From: Gammaproteobacteria bacterium
GTDB taxonomy: Bacteria; Pseudomonadota; Gammaproteobacteria; UBA9339
Length of the DNA stretch: 9,773 nucleotides
Assembly (NCBI GenBank): GCA_018814965.1
Contig: JAHIYS010000230.1
Span: 1 to 9,773 of the forward strand
Direction: 5' to 3'
A model generated the notes under the pieces. The model ran no database searches, was not told the origin of the DNA, and saw nothing but the letters and a program-made list of their open reading frames with translations. Position 1 is the stretch's first letter, and every line of letters begins with the position of its first letter. This document shows, in pieces, positions 1-7,227 of the stretch. Both the position numbers and the translations under genes were made by a program.

Positions 1-116
1 AACATAGCCACAAAAAAATACCTGCTAAACTTTGCTGCAATCTTTTTTAAAAAACAGGATACAACTTAGCAAGTGTTAGCTAAAACCAATCATTCAATAT
101 AGTAATCTGTTTAAAC

Positions 117-866
117 CTAGATACTCTCTTTCGGAAAGTTTAAATTAAAAACACGCAAAGCGTCATTTGCCTGCTTATCAAGATTTAAAGCACGATAAGA
201 TTTTATCATTATTTTAAGAGCTCTCTTTACCTGCGAAGTTCCTTCAAAATGCTGCACAATATAACTCGCTCGATTAGCTGAAGCAACATATGCTTTACGG
301 GCATAATAAAATTCTGCTATATCAAGCTCATGTTCTGCCAATAAATTGCGAACATAAAGCATCCTTTTCTCTGTATCTTTTGCATAGACGCTAAGAGGAA
401 ATCTCTTAAGCAATTCGCTGAAGTTGATATAAGCATCTTGTAAATTAGTAACATCCAACTTCTCTATTTTTAGTGGATATATTTTTTTGAGCATCGTACG
501 ATCTTTATCAAAATTTACCACACCCTTCATATAATAGGCATAATCGGTATGAGCCCCCTCAGGGTACAAATGGATATAGCGATTAGCGGCAGCCAAAGCC
601 GAGGCATTATCTTCTGCCTTATAATAAGCATAAATAACATCCAACTGTCCTTGCTCCGCTTCAGGGTTAAAAGGATAGAGGGCATCAATAGCCTCAAAAT
701 ACCTAATAGCCTCCTTATAATCCCGTTTAGCAATGGCCTGCTCACCACCAGCTAAAATCTGTTTGGCTGTGTATTTTTTAAAATCATTGGGACTATAGTC
801 TTTGCTAGCACATCCACTAATAATTAAAGCACAAAAACATATTGGCAAAATTTTATTTATCTTCAT
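117..866 (-). CDS. bamD: Outer membrane assembly lipoprotein BamD (YfiO/ComL family)
   Basis: This 249-residue protein matches BamD, the essential lipoprotein that with BamA inserts beta-barrel proteins into the outer membrane; E. coli BamD is about 245 residues. The N-terminus is a lipoprotein signal peptide: basic MKINK, a hydrophobic core, and a lipobox ISGC with the acylated cysteine at residue 19. The mature part is helical tetratricopeptide-like sequence; visible repeats include AIAKRDYKEAIRYFEAIDALYP near residues 44-65 and a later stretch with FSELLKRFPLSVYAKD and RMLYVRNLLAEHELDIAEFYY, both typical of the family. It starts at the ATG next to the signal peptide, preceded by a purine-rich AAGAAGAAG ribosome-binding stretch. 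It is a single gene: about 520 bases separate it from nrdJ upstream, and no convincing terminator is visible in the 116 bases downstream. The three beta-barrel proteins elsewhere in the window would be clients of this machine (inference). Confidence 0.95.
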   Translation of the reverse strand: MKINKILPICFCALIISGCASKDYSPNDFKKYTAKQILAGGEQAIAKRDYKEAIRYFEAIDALYPFNPEAEQGQLDVIYAYYKAEDNASALAAANRYIHLYPEGAHTDYAYYMKGVVNFDKDRTMLKKIYPLKIEKLDVTNLQDAYINFSELLKRFPLSVYAKDTEKRMLYVRNLLAEHELDIAEFYYARKAYVASANRASYIVQHFEGTSQVKRALKIMIKSYRALNLDKQANDALRVFNLNFPKESI

Positions 867-1002
867 ATTCTTCTTCTTAAAAATGATTTTTCAGCATTAT
901 AACAAAAGTAATTCAAAAAGACGAAAAATATCATCCATTTCGTCTTCACTTAGGAGATAGAGCTTAATGGTGGGCATGCTAAAATCTGTGGTTTTTGCTG
1001 TT

Positions 1003-1032
1003 ATTGCGAAAAGCGTAGCGACGAAGCAATCC
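1003..1032. repeat. Short dispersed-type repeat (attgcg...agcgacgaagcaatcc)
   Basis: The 30 bases resemble a widespread family of intergenic repeats that read roughly ATTGCGAnnAGCGnAGCGACGAAGCAATCC in many bacterial genomes, including obligate intracellular ones. Ends ATTGC (1003-1007) and GCAAT (1026-1030) are complementary and could pair. Only one copy is in this window, so repetitiveness here rests on recalled similarity, not on a second copy. Confidence 0.5.
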
Positions 1033-1075
1033 AAGAAGGCAGAGGAATTGGTTTATACCCCAAATAGAAGCATTG

Positions 1076-1132
1076 TTTTGTCATTGAATTACCACTTCGC
1101 AATTGTAAAGGTCACATAATTCATTGACAAAA
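1076..1132. repeat. 16-bp inverted repeat with 25-base loop
   Basis: The left arm TTTTGTCATTGAATTA (1076-1091) and right arm TAATTCATTGACAAAA (1117-1132) are complementary at 15 of 16 positions. Neither side has a run of T typical of an intrinsic terminator, and no gene ends here. It may be the hairpin of a small non-autonomous element or the joined ends of a deleted insertion sequence; the sequence does not decide between these. Confidence 0.6.
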
Positions 1133-1299
1133 TCAAATATTTAAGCACAAATTAAAGTCAAATTGACCGCGATTTTATGTAACTCTTACAGCAATGACGA
1201 TTTTGTTGATATGGTGATGATGCTTAAATCTAAGATTTTTGCCTCAAGACTAGAAGACTATTTTTAAACAGCGATGCTCTAAACAGAAGCTTTTTAGTA

Positions 1300-1375
1300 T
1301 TTCCCGCTAGGCCCCGTTTTTCAACGGGGCGACAAAGCGCTGTTTTGATTTATCAAGTCGCAATAACGCGGGAAA
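1300..1375 (-). other. Multi-stem palindromic structure downstream of nrdJ
   Basis: An outer stem TTTCCCGC (1300-1307) / GCGGGAAA (1368-1375) encloses a perfect 8-bp hairpin GCCCCGTT-TTTC-AACGGGGC (1311-1330) and a smaller hairpin TTGAT-TT-ATCAA (1345-1356). A GCGAC/GTCGC pairing (1329-1333 with 1357-1361) is an alternative that overlaps the first hairpin. The structure begins 10 bases past the nrdJ stop, so it would form in the 3' end of the nrdJ transcript. It may end or stabilise that mRNA, but there is no T-run after the strong hairpin on the minus strand, so it is not a standard intrinsic terminator. Confidence 0.55.
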
Positions 1376-1384
1376 AATGCATGA

Positions 1385-4300
1385 TTAGGAGCAACCGGTT
1401 GTCTCGCCACAAGTAACACATTTCAAACAAGCACCATTACGCACCAAAGTAAACTGGTTACAATTAGGACAAGGCTCACCCACATACCCCTTAACCTTAG
1501 CCTCATCAATTAAACCATCTACATCGTTTTTCTTAGTATCTTTTTTATTTAGCGTCAAGATTTTTTCTTTCTTTGCTAATTTCGCCTTCTCCTTTTGGGC
1601 TGGAATTAAACGTGTAGAAACAAGCTCCTCTTGCTCATAGTCAAACTCTATCTGTTGCTTGTTAGTGATATCGTCAGGGTTAACATGTGCTAGATCATAA
1701 CGTTCTAAATAAGCAATCGCCAACTCTCTAAACACATAATCAATTACTGAAGTAGCCATTTTAATATGGTTATTTCCATTCACAGTTCCGCTGGGCTCAA
1801 ACTTTGTAAAGACAAAAGCTTCAACAAACTCTTCGAGTGGCACACCATATTGCAAACCTAAAGACACTGCAATCGCAAAACAATTCATTAAAGATCTAAA
1901 AGCAGCGCCTTCTCGATGCATATCTAAAAAGATCTCACCAAGACCCCCATTCTCATACTCACCGGTACGTAAATAAATAGTGTTTCCTGCAATCTTTGCT
2001 TTCTGAGTATAACCACCACGACGATCTGGAAGACGACGTCTCTTTGCAATATAACGGTAAACCATTTTCTCTGCGATATGAGAAACATCAATAGGCTCGT
2101 CGTTTAAACCAAGTAGTTCTGAAGTCGCACTTAAAGGCTGGCTTAACTTTGAACCATCGCGATATAATGCGATTGCTTTCACACCAGCCTTCCAAGAAAG
2201 CAAATAAGCATTTTTTACATCCTCAATTGTAGCTTCATGAGCCATATTAATGGTCTTTGAGATTGCTCCACTAATAAATGACTGAGCTGCTGCCATCATA
2301 TAGATATGAGATTCACAAGATAAATAACGCTCACCATAACGACCACACTTACTAGCACAATCAAAAATAGATAAATGTTCATCTAGCAAATGCGGAGCAC
2401 CTTCAATCGTCATACTGCCACAAATATATCTATTGGCTTCTTCAATTTGTTCAGAAGTAAAACCTAAGCCCATCAGTAAATTAAATTTTGGATCTGATAG
2501 TTTTGTTTCGCTGGCGTCAATCAGACCTTCCAATGATTCTTTACCAAGAGTCCAGCTATTAATAACAAAATTAATGTCAAACGCTGTAGGCAACAAATCC
2601 TCTATCTTATGAATCATCTCATCGGTAAACCCTTTAGCACGCAAACTATCTACGTTAATATGAGGACACTCTTTAAAAGAACCAGTACCACTAGTATATG
2701 CAATAATATCGTTGATTTGTTTGGAGGTATAACCTAACTTTTTGAGGGCTGGTGGGACCGATTGATTAATGATTTTAAAATATCCACCGCCAGCAAGCTT
2801 TTTGAATTTAACCAAAGCAAAATCAGGCTCAATCCCTGTAGTATCGCAATCCATTAATAAACCAATGGTGCCAGTAGGAGCAAGCACCGTATGTTGGGCA
2901 TTACGATAACCGTATTGATTACCTAGATCTAAAGCTTGATCAGCCATCTGTCGTGCAGCTTGCAATAAATAATCAGGGCAATAGTTAGCATCCACACTTA
3001 ATGGTTTAGTAGACAAATCTTCGAATGCGTCAGTATCAGCATAAATAGCATATCGATAATTGCGTACCACCTTAAGCATAGCTTCGCTGTTTAAATCATA
3101 CTTAGCAAATGCCCCTCTCTCTTTTGCCATTTCAGCTGAAGTTGCAAGCGATGTAAAATGCATTAAAGCTGTAATTGCTCCACAAATAGCCACCCCTTCT
3201 TTAGAATCATAAGCGATCCCATTTTGCATTAAATAAGCGCCCATATTTGCATACCCCAACCCTAAAGCTCGGAATTCATATGAGAGCTTGGCAATATTAC
3301 TACTTGGAAATTGCGCCATTAAAATGCTAATTTCTAAAGTTAAGGTCCAAAGACGAGCCGCATGCTCAAATGATGCAACATTTAATTTACCATCACTATC
3401 CATAAACCTAGTTAAATTAAGGGAAGCGAGATTACATGCCGTATCATCTAAGAAATTATATTCAGAACAAGGATTAGAAGCGTTAATACGCCCACTTTTG
3501 GGACAGGTATGCCAATCATTAATCGTAGTATCAAATTGCATTCCTGGATCAGCACACGACCATGCTGCATAACCAATTTGATCAAACAATTCTCGAGCCT
3601 TCATGGTTTTGCATGAATTAGGTTTACGCCCTTCATTCATAGCGCGATTAAGCTCAGTACGCCAATATAAACTCCAATCACCATCTTTTTCTATAGCATG
3701 CATAAACTCATCTTTAACTCGCACTGAGTTATTTGAGTTTTGACCAGAAACGGTATTATAAGCATCACTTTGCCAATCGGTATCGAATTCAGGAAAATTA
3801 ATCGTACGCTTACCCTGTTTATAAAGCTCCATGACACGTAAAATATAATTTAAAGGTACCCGGGCACGCTTAGCATCAGTGATCGTTTGTGCCAATACCT
3901 TATTCTTTTTAGGATCAGCGCCATCCTCTAAAGATAACTCAGCACTATTGCAAGCTTGCATAATTTTGTTGAGATAATGGTTGTTTAGCTTAGAGCCTGT
4001 AGCAAGAGCTGCAACCTTCTGCTCCTCTAACACTTTCCAATTAATAAATTCTTCAATATCCGGATGATCAAGATCGAGCACAACCATTTTTGCTGCACGT
4101 CTGGTTGTACCCCCAGATTTAATTGATCCAGCAGCGCGATCACCAATTTTTAAAAAAGACATTAAACCAGAAGATTTACCACCACCACTTAGAGGCTCAC
4201 CAAAACCACGTAATTTTGAAAAATTAGCTCCCGTACCAGAACCATATTTAAATAACCTCGCCTCACGCATCCACATATCCATAATCCCATCTTCACCAAC

Positions 4301-4924
4301 CAAATCATCTTTGATCGAAAGAATAAAACATGCATGCGGTTGTGGTCTGCTATAAGCATCCTCTGATCTTTTTACTTCTTCAGTTAATGGATCCACATAA
4401 CAATGACCCTGAGCAGGACCAGTAATACCATACGCCCAATTTAAACCGGTATTAAACCATTGCGGTGAATTTGGAGCAGCCATCTGATTTGCTAACATGA
4501 ATATCATGTCATCATAGTAGGCTTTTGCATCATCTTCAGTAGTAAAATAATCATGCTTCCATCCCCAATAAGCCCAAGTTCCAGCCAGTCTATGGAAAAC
4601 TTCTTTAGCGCTTTTTTCACCACGATAACGTTGATCTTGTCCTAATTTTTCTAATTCAGCTTGATCTACCTGGGAGCGTTGCAACCACTGGGGGACCCCT
4701 GCTTCATTTACTTTTTTGATTTTAACTGGAATCCCATTTTTACGGAAATATTTTTGGGCCATAATATCGGTCGCCATTTGCGACCAACTCTCTGGGATTT
4801 CCAGGTCATCGGCTTTATAAACTTCCGTGCCATCTGGATTACGAATTTCAGATGAACGTTTAACAAATTTTATAGCAGCAAAAGGACTCTTTCCCTGCAA
4901 ATTAAAGTAGCGGTTAATTTTCAT
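1385..4924 (-). CDS. nrdJ: Adenosylcobalamin-dependent ribonucleoside-diphosphate reductase (class II)
   Basis: This 1179-residue enzyme makes deoxyribonucleotides from ribonucleotides in the cytoplasm, using adenosylcobalamin rather than a di-iron partner subunit to generate its thiyl radical. The length fits the long NrdJ type known in alphaproteobacteria, and the N-terminus (SEIRNPDGTEV, then SWSQMATDIMAQKYFRKNGIP) resembles that type. Visible landmarks are HACF (Cys199, a likely redox cysteine), the NPCSE active-site motif (Asn484, Cys486, Glu488), a second cysteine at 497 in DDTACNLASLNL, and PTGT at 683-686. The C-terminus carries CPNC (1152-1155) and CLKCVTC (1166-1172), ending GETTGCS, a cysteine-rich tail expected to bind metal and help re-reduce the active site. 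Cysteine roles are inferred from the family. The ATG is preceded by TAGGAATAATGGT. No frameshift is seen. Two NrdR-box-like sites lie just upstream. No cobalamin gene or class I reductase gene is in the window. Confidence 0.96.
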   Translation of the reverse strand: MKINRYFNLQGKSPFAAIKFVKRSSEIRNPDGTEVYKADDLEIPESWSQMATDIMAQKYFRKNGIPVKIKKVNEAGVPQWLQRSQVDQAELEKLGQDQRYRGEKSAKEVFHRLAGTWAYWGWKHDYFTTEDDAKAYYDDMIFMLANQMAAPNSPQWFNTGLNWAYGITGPAQGHCYVDPLTEEVKRSEDAYSRPQPHACFILSIKDDLVGEDGIMDMWMREARLFKYGSGTGANFSKLRGFGEPLSGGGKSSGLMSFLKIGDRAAGSIKSGGTTRRAAKMVVLDLDHPDIEEFINWKVLEEQKVAALATGSKLNNHYLNKIMQACNSAELSLEDGADPKKNKVLAQTITDAKRARVPLNYILRVMELYKQGKRTINFPEFDTDWQSDAYNTVSGQNSNNSVRVKDEFMHAIEKDGDWSLYWRTELNRAMNEGRKPNSCKTMKARELFDQIGYAAWSCADPGMQFDTTINDWHTCPKSGRINASNPCSEYNFLDDTACNLASLNLTRFMDSDGKLNVASFEHAARLWTLTLEISILMAQFPSSNIAKLSYEFRALGLGYANMGAYLMQNGIAYDSKEGVAICGAITALMHFTSLATSAEMAKERGAFAKYDLNSEAMLKVVRNYRYAIYADTDAFEDLSTKPLSVDANYCPDYLLQAARQMADQALDLGNQYGYRNAQHTVLAPTGTIGLLMDCDTTGIEPDFALVKFKKLAGGGYFKIINQSVPPALKKLGYTSKQINDIIAYTSGTGSFKECPHINVDSLRAKGFTDEMIHKIEDLLPTAFDINFVINSWTLGKESLEGLIDASETKLSDPKFNLLMGLGFTSEQIEEANRYICGSMTIEGAPHLLDEHLSIFDCASKCGRYGERYLSCESHIYMMAAAQSFISGAISKTINMAHEATIEDVKNAYLLSWKAGVKAIALYRDGSKLSQPLSATSELLGLNDEPIDVSHIAEKMVYRYIAKRRRLPDRRGGYTQKAKIAGNTIYLRTGEYENGGLGEIFLDMHREGAAFRSLMNCFAIAVSLGLQYGVPLEEFVEAFVFTKFEPSGTVNGNNHIKMATSVIDYVFRELAIAYLERYDLAHVNPDDITNKQQIEFDYEQEELVSTRLIPAQKEKAKLAKKEKILTLNKKDTKKNDVDGLIDEAKVKGYVGEPCPNCNQFTLVRNGACLKCVTCGETTGCS

Positions 4925-4950
4925 ACCATTATTCCTAAATTATTCCTAAA

Positions 4951-4998
4951 ACACATTATGTTGTGTATAAGACTAATAAAAAACACTATATATGGCAA
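4951..4998 (-). promoter_or_regulatory. Tandem NrdR-box-like operator upstream of nrdJ
   Basis: Two 16-base sites, ACACATTATGTTGTGT (4951-4966) and ACACTATATATGGCAA (4983-4998), resemble the recalled NrdR-box consensus acaCwAtATaTwGtgt, matching at about 14 and 12 of 16 positions. Their starts are 32 bp apart with a 16-base gap, the helical spacing reported for NrdR box pairs. The nearer site lies 26 bases upstream of the nrdJ start. A -10-like TATACA on the minus strand (4964-4969) overlaps it, and the farther site covers the place of a -35 element, which is itself poor. Binding of NrdR at both sites would occlude RNA polymerase. nrdR lies about 600 bases upstream in the same direction. Confidence 0.8.
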
Positions 4999-5104
4999 GA
5001 GAGAATAAAAAAAAATTGATAGGAGCTATTTTAGGTAATTACTTGATTTAAAAATTAAATTATTTTTCAACAAAATTTGGCTGCCTCTTGACAACGGACC
5101 ATGA

Positions 5105-5527
5105 TTACGCAACCTCGGATACTCGCAACAACTTTGCTACTTTATCCAACACCCCATTAATATATCTATAACCATCAATAGAACCAAATTTTTTATTTAA
5201 TTCTAAAGATTCATTAATAATAACCTTGTATGGCACATCAAGACGCAACATTAATTCATAAGTTGCCAGACGTAATACTGCCAGCTCAACAGCATCCAAA
5301 TCCTTTATTTTACGATCAAGGAGAGGTGTTACAACTTCATCAATAGCTGCAATATTTTTTATAACACCATCTAACAAATCATTAAAATAGGTGGCATCTA
5401 CTTTGTTAGAATTGATTTTATCGACAAACTGCAGCTTAATATCGGTAATACTACTAGCAGCAAACTGCCATTGATAAATTGCTTGTAACGCTAAAGAACG
5501 TGCTCTGCTGCGTGCTTGTGGTTTCAT
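5105..5527 (-). CDS. nusB: Transcription antitermination protein NusB
   Basis: This 140-residue all-helical protein (E. coli NusB is 139) binds boxA RNA together with NusE/S10 and takes part in antitermination on rRNA operons. The N-terminal basic segment ARSRARSLALQAIYQWQFA (residues 4-22) is the family's RNA-binding hallmark, and the C-terminal part has the typical ELMLRLDVPYKVIINESLELNKKFG and RYINGVLDKVA sequence. It starts 11 bases after the nrdR stop, and a purine stretch AGAAGAG overlapping that stop serves as ribosome-binding site, so the two genes are probably co-transcribed and translationally close. About 180 bases with no gene separate its stop from nrdJ; only weak AT-rich pairing is seen there, so read-through into nrdJ cannot be excluded. 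Confidence 0.95.
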   Translation of the reverse strand: MKPQARSRARSLALQAIYQWQFAASSITDIKLQFVDKINSNKVDATYFNDLLDGVIKNIAAIDEVVTPLLDRKIKDLDAVELAVLRLATYELMLRLDVPYKVIINESLELNKKFGSIDGYRYINGVLDKVAKLLRVSEVA

Positions 5528-5538
5528 ATAAAGCTCTT

Positions 5539-6024
5539 CTATTGACTATCTTCTATATCTAATGCCTGTTTGGCGCTTTTTTGTAATTTTTTTATCTCAG
5601 TATTAAACGCTTTTACATCCTGAAAACTTCTATAAACTGATGCGAACCGAACATAAGCCACTTGATCTAATTTACGCAACTCATCCATAACCACTTCACC
5701 TATCATTTGAGAGCTTACCTCTCTTTCACCAGTAGTACGCAACTCATGCTTTACCCGCAATACCGCCTCTTCAAACTGCTCAGTAGTTACTAAACGCTTT
5801 TGTAGAGCTCGACGCATACTTTGACGCAATTTCTCTTCGTCAAAAGGTTGACGCACCCCATTACGCTTTATTACTCGCGGCATAACAAGCTCTGCTACTT
5901 CGTAAGTCGTAAATCGCTCACCACAAACTATACATTCCCGTCTTCGACGCACCTGTCGTCCTTCACCAACAAGACGTGAATCAATTACTTTGGTTTCAAT
6001 TTCATTACAAAATGGACAGTGCAT
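5539..6024 (-). CDS. nrdR: Transcriptional repressor NrdR
   Basis: NrdR is a 150-160-residue repressor of ribonucleotide reductase genes that senses ATP/dATP and binds paired NrdR boxes; this one has 161. The N-terminal zinc ribbon is complete: Cys3-x2-Cys6 (CPFC) and Cys31-x2-Cys34 (CIVC), with the basic run RQVRRRRE between. An ATP-cone domain follows from about residue 49 (VIKRNGVRQPFDEEKL) to about 139 (YVRFASVYRSFQDV). It is preceded by an 83-base gap after waaF and followed after 11 bases by nusB. Just upstream, TTTTGG and TAAGAT on the minus strand, 17 bases apart, form a weak possible promoter, so it may be transcribed apart from waaF. No NrdR box is visible before nrdR itself. Its likely target in this window is nrdJ (inference from the box pair). 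Confidence 0.96.
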   Translation of the reverse strand: MHCPFCNEIETKVIDSRLVGEGRQVRRRRECIVCGERFTTYEVAELVMPRVIKRNGVRQPFDEEKLRQSMRRALQKRLVTTEQFEEAVLRVKHELRTTGEREVSSQMIGEVVMDELRKLDQVAYVRFASVYRSFQDVKAFNTEIKKLQKSAKQALDIEDSQ

Positions 6025-6107
6025 AAAATAATAGGCTCTTTTTAAATCATCTTATCTCAATTTAAGCGTTACCAAAACTATCTTGCTTAAAATATATTTT
6101 TTGATAA

Positions 6108-7136
6108 TCAAACAATCTCTGTGATTGCCTGCAATACCAACTCCGGTTTTAGATCATACATACATTTATTATGCTTTAATACGCACTCTGTCTTAGAACA
6201 TGGGCTACAAGGCAAATTTAAACTAAGCGTTTTAAATTTATTACCTGTAAGCGGCGGAGCCAACTCTGGAGGAGTAGGGCCATAAATCGCAATAATAGGC
6301 TTATTTAGGGCTGAAGCAACATGCATGAGGCCCGAATCATTTGCAACCACTACCTTTGCTAAAGATAAAAGATCTACCACTTCCCCTAAATCAGTCTTAC
6401 CAGTTAGATCTAAACACGCATTATGGGAGCGTTCTTGAACTATTTGCGCCAACATCTGTTCTTTTGGTCCACCAAAAAGCCAAACATCCCAACCTTCATT
6501 TTTCTTGGCTCTAGCAACATCAGCAAAATGCTCCGGTGGCCAGCGTTTAGCGCTTCTATGCTCTGGACCAGGGCAAATAGCTAAAATTGGCTTTTGTGGA
6601 GATGGAATTTTCAAGCGACCTAAAACAGAATCTAATTGCTTTAGTGAAACTTGTAAGCGTGGCAATAATAATGGCAACGGTTGTGGCAAAACCTCATCTT
6701 TTTCATACCCCAATGCCGCAAAACGCTCTACCATTAAAGGTAATTTTTTTTTGTCTAAGACCCTTATGTCATTTAATAAAAAATACCGCCGTTCACCCAC
6801 CCAGCCTACTCTTGTAGGAATTTTTGCAAAAAATGGCACTAGCGATGACTTAAGAGAGTTAGGAATAAAATAAGCGTGGGTATAACCGTTTTTACTTAGA
6901 CTCCTGCCTATCTTGAAGCGTTCAAATAATTTTATATCGCCATGTTTTAACGGGGAACTTATACAATTATCAACTTCTGGCATCCTGCGTATAATAGGAT
7001 GTAACATCGGTATTGCAAAAACATCGATAGAACAATCTGGATCTTGTTTCTTGAGCAATCGTAACAATGCATTGGTCATCACCATATCCCCAATCCATGG
7101 TGGCGCTATTATCAATATTTTTTTATGCTGGCTCAT
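6108..7136 (-). CDS. waaF: ADP-heptose:LPS heptosyltransferase II
   Basis: This 342-residue GT9-family glycosyltransferase adds the second heptose of the lipopolysaccharide inner core on the cytoplasmic face of the inner membrane. Two Rossmann-like halves are visible: an N-terminal half with APPWIGDMVMTNAL (Asp17 in the conserved WxGD motif), and a C-terminal nucleotide-sugar half with PGPEHRSAKRWP (189-200) and NDSGLMHVASAL (266-277) followed by IAIYGPTPPELAPPL. The tail CSPCSKTECVLKHNKC (cysteines 310, 313, 318, 325) and MYDL are characteristic of WaaF rather than WaaC. No Shine-Dalgarno sequence precedes the ATG (upstream bases read CAATCCCCCTGAAT), and no other in-frame start is close by. 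A TATAAC at 7155-7160 would place transcription start about 12 bases before the ATG, so a very short leader is possible. Its presence implies the cell makes heptose-containing LPS. Confidence 0.93.
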   Translation of the reverse strand: MSQHKKILIIAPPWIGDMVMTNALLRLLKKQDPDCSIDVFAIPMLHPIIRRMPEVDNCISSPLKHGDIKLFERFKIGRSLSKNGYTHAYFIPNSLKSSLVPFFAKIPTRVGWVGERRYFLLNDIRVLDKKKLPLMVERFAALGYEKDEVLPQPLPLLLPRLQVSLKQLDSVLGRLKIPSPQKPILAICPGPEHRSAKRWPPEHFADVARAKKNEGWDVWLFGGPKEQMLAQIVQERSHNACLDLTGKTDLGEVVDLLSLAKVVVANDSGLMHVASALNKPIIAIYGPTPPELAPPLTGNKFKTLSLNLPCSPCSKTECVLKHNKCMYDLKPELVLQAITEIV

Positions 7137-7187
7137 ATTCAGGGGGATTGCTTAGTTATAATTGGAGAATAAACTTAACTACCAATA

Positions 7188-7219
7188 AAGCAAAAGGCAG
7201 GAAAACCTGCCTTTTGCTT
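7188..7219 (-). terminator. Intrinsic terminator, possibly bidirectional
   Basis: A perfect 13-bp stem, AAGCAAAAGGCAG (7188-7200) and CTGCCTTTTGCTT (7207-7219), with a 6-base loop. The GC core GGCAG is flanked by A on one side and T on the other, so it can act on both strands. It lies 8 bases past the stop of the first beta-barrel gene and separates it from waaF. Confidence 0.85.
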
Positions 7220-7227
7220 AAACAACA

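Larger units (their letters stand above)
967..1243 (+). repeat. Degenerate 33-base direct repeat, two copies
   Basis: Positions 967-999 and 1211-1243 align without gaps at about 25 of 33 bases. Each begins ATGGTG and would encode M-V-x-M-L-K-S followed by a hydrophobic stretch with F-A. The second open frame stops after 18 codons (1211-1267). The similarity may come from two decayed copies of the start of one gene, but no family is recognised and chance similarity is not excluded. Confidence 0.35.
867..1384. other. Gene-poor intergenic region between nrdJ and bamD
   Basis: About 520 bases with no credible gene on either strand. It holds, from left to right, the bamD upstream region, an 'attgcg...gcaatcc' repeat (1003-1032), a long inverted repeat (1076-1132), a second copy of a 33-base degenerate direct repeat (967-999 and 1211-1243), and a multi-stem structure (1300-1375) just past the nrdJ stop. 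A 50-codon open frame on the plus strand (967-1119) runs through both the first repeat and one arm of the inverted repeat, so I do not call it a gene. The region reads like eroded mobile or repeat DNA. Confidence 0.6.

Noticed and set aside
967..1119. 50-codon plus-strand open frame with an AGGAGA upstream
   Set aside because: It runs through a dispersed-type repeat and one arm of an inverted repeat, has no recognisable domain, and its Shine-Dalgarno-like site is rather far (about 10 bases) from the ATG.
1311..1330. Strong GC hairpin as nrdJ intrinsic terminator
   Set aside because: No T-run follows it on the minus strand; described instead as part of a larger structure.
5088..5093. Perfect TTGACA on the plus strand
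   Set aside because: No -10 hexamer lies 16-18 bases downstream and no plus-strand gene follows.
4925..5104. Possible cobalamin riboswitch before nrdJ
   Set aside because: The region is only 180 AT-rich bases, no B12-box-like motif or large paired domain is visible, and the NrdR boxes already offer a regulatory explanation.
6505..7155. Several plus-strand open frames opposite waaF
   Set aside because: They overlap a well-recognised gene entirely and encode no recognisable sequence.
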